The notes under the pieces: model-generated
Seen by the model: only the letters and a program-made list of their open reading frames with translations
What the model was told of the DNA's origin: nothing
The model's database searches: none
Made by a program: the position numbers and the translations under genes
Shown: positions 53,706 through 53,865 of the stretch, in pieces
Position numbering within the stretch: the first letter of the stretch is position 1
Layout: every line of letters begins with the position of its first letter
NCBI RefSeq assembly: GCF_000332035.1
Contig: NZ_ALVY01000212.1
Location: 1 to 53,865, forward strand
Direction: 5' to 3'
From: Gloeocapsa sp. PCC 73106
Lineage (GTDB): Bacteria > Cyanobacteriota > Cyanobacteriia > Cyanobacteriales > Gloeocapsaceae
Length of the DNA stretch: 53,865 bases

Positions 53706-53865
53706 ATGAAATCCAGATACAACTACAGAGTATATCCTACCTCCCAACAAAAGAGCCACTTGTCTCAATTGTTTGGATGTACTCGCGTAGTCTGGAATGA
53801 CGCCTTAAGCTATTGTCAAGAAACCTACTCAAAAGGAGAAACATATCCCGGATTCAATCACCTTT
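53706..53865 (+). CDS. tnpB: TnpB transposon nuclease (partial)
   Basis: The first 53 residues of a TnpB/OrfB protein: MKSRYNYRVYPTSQQKSHLS, then QLFGCTRVVWNDALSYCQETYSKG, the standard helix-turn start of this RNA-guided nuclease family. The rest lies beyond the window. The ATG at 53706 follows the IS left end by about 165 bp. It differs in sequence from the old TnpB remnant at 10493, although only different parts of the two are visible. Confidence 0.9.
   Translation, partial: MKSRYNYRVYPTSQQKSHLSQLFGCTRVVWNDALSYCQETYSKGETYPGFNHL

Larger units (their letters stand above)
38317..53865. mobile_element. Putative plasmid-like integrated island (right end not found)
   Basis: From the tRNA-Pro 3' end onward the core-type genes stop. 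In order there are a tyrosine recombinase, three small DNA-binding-type genes, a CyRepA1-like replication protein, IS remnants, a probable anti-phage pair and broken helicase genes. I did not find a second copy of the tRNA 3' end, so the far boundary is either outside the window or degraded. The extent given is a minimum guess. Confidence 0.55.
53511..53865 (+). mobile_element. IS200/IS605-type element, left part
   Basis: The left end begins near 53511 (TTGGGTTTAAAACCCCGTCC) with a perfect 7-bp hairpin CCGTCCT-TCT-AGGACGG at 53525-53541. The tnpB gene follows at 53706 and runs off the window. Insertion is within the helicase gene. Confidence 0.85.

Overview
The window looks like the chromosome of a cyanobacterium. 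The palindrome GCGATCGC (HIP1) recurs throughout. Cyanobacterial or plastid-type genes are present: PSRP-3/Ycf65, a DUF1818 protein, a short cyanobacterial-type RpoZ, an EGY1-like M50 protease and a CyRepA1-type replication protein. Heptanucleotide tandem repeats typical of the phylum sit between genes. I cannot name the species.

The window has three parts. (1) 1-22.8 kb is mostly core and small accessory genes: a giant secreted DUF4347/beta-helix/RTX protein and a PEP-CTERM protein; a PIN/Phd toxin-antitoxin pair lying between two copies of a 92-bp repeat; an AI-2E family permease; rpsB-tsf; a TnpB remnant; a transketolase-like enzyme overlapping a HAD phosphatase tail to tail; PSRP-3; atpC without atpB next to it; sirohydrochlorin chelatase and uroporphyrinogen-III methyltransferase (siroheme/cobalamin branch); and a TetR-controlled set (NADP-binding oxidoreductase, glutathione S-transferase, FMN-binding protein). 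(2) 22.8-38.2 kb starts with a surface-glycan locus: three GT2 and one GT4 glycosyltransferases, a Wzx-like flippase, a sulfotransferase, a UDP-galactopyranose-mutase-like flavoprotein and a GT-C-like membrane protein. It continues with an unusual fusion of a ketosynthase (KAS III) to a heme-oxygenase-like diiron domain and its coupled unknown partner, then a pentapeptide-repeat protein, an SGNH hydrolase, rpoZ and a DUF1818 gene. (3) From tRNA-Pro(GGG) at 38.24 kb to the end of the window lies what I read as an integrated plasmid-like island. It holds a tyrosine recombinase just downstream of the tRNA, small DNA-binding proteins, a short leader ORF translationally coupled to a 1175-aa CyRepA1-like primase/helicase, a helix-turn-helix gene flanked by repeats, an IS66 remnant, a probable anti-phage pair (nucleosidase-STAND-TPR protein plus RipA-like membrane protein), and decaying RecD2 and DUF1998-type helicase genes. 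The last of these is cut by an IS200/IS605-type element whose tnpB runs off the end of the window.

Two families of small repeats deserve attention. One is a 35-bp HIP1-ended palindromic element. It occurs between genes and also in frame inside two unrelated proteins, and a related 36-bp element brings a stop codon into recD2. The other is a 40-62 bp repeat rich in TGTCC/GGACA, found near 20.9 kb and four times around 45-46.6 kb. All functional calls rest on reading motifs by eye; no database search was possible.
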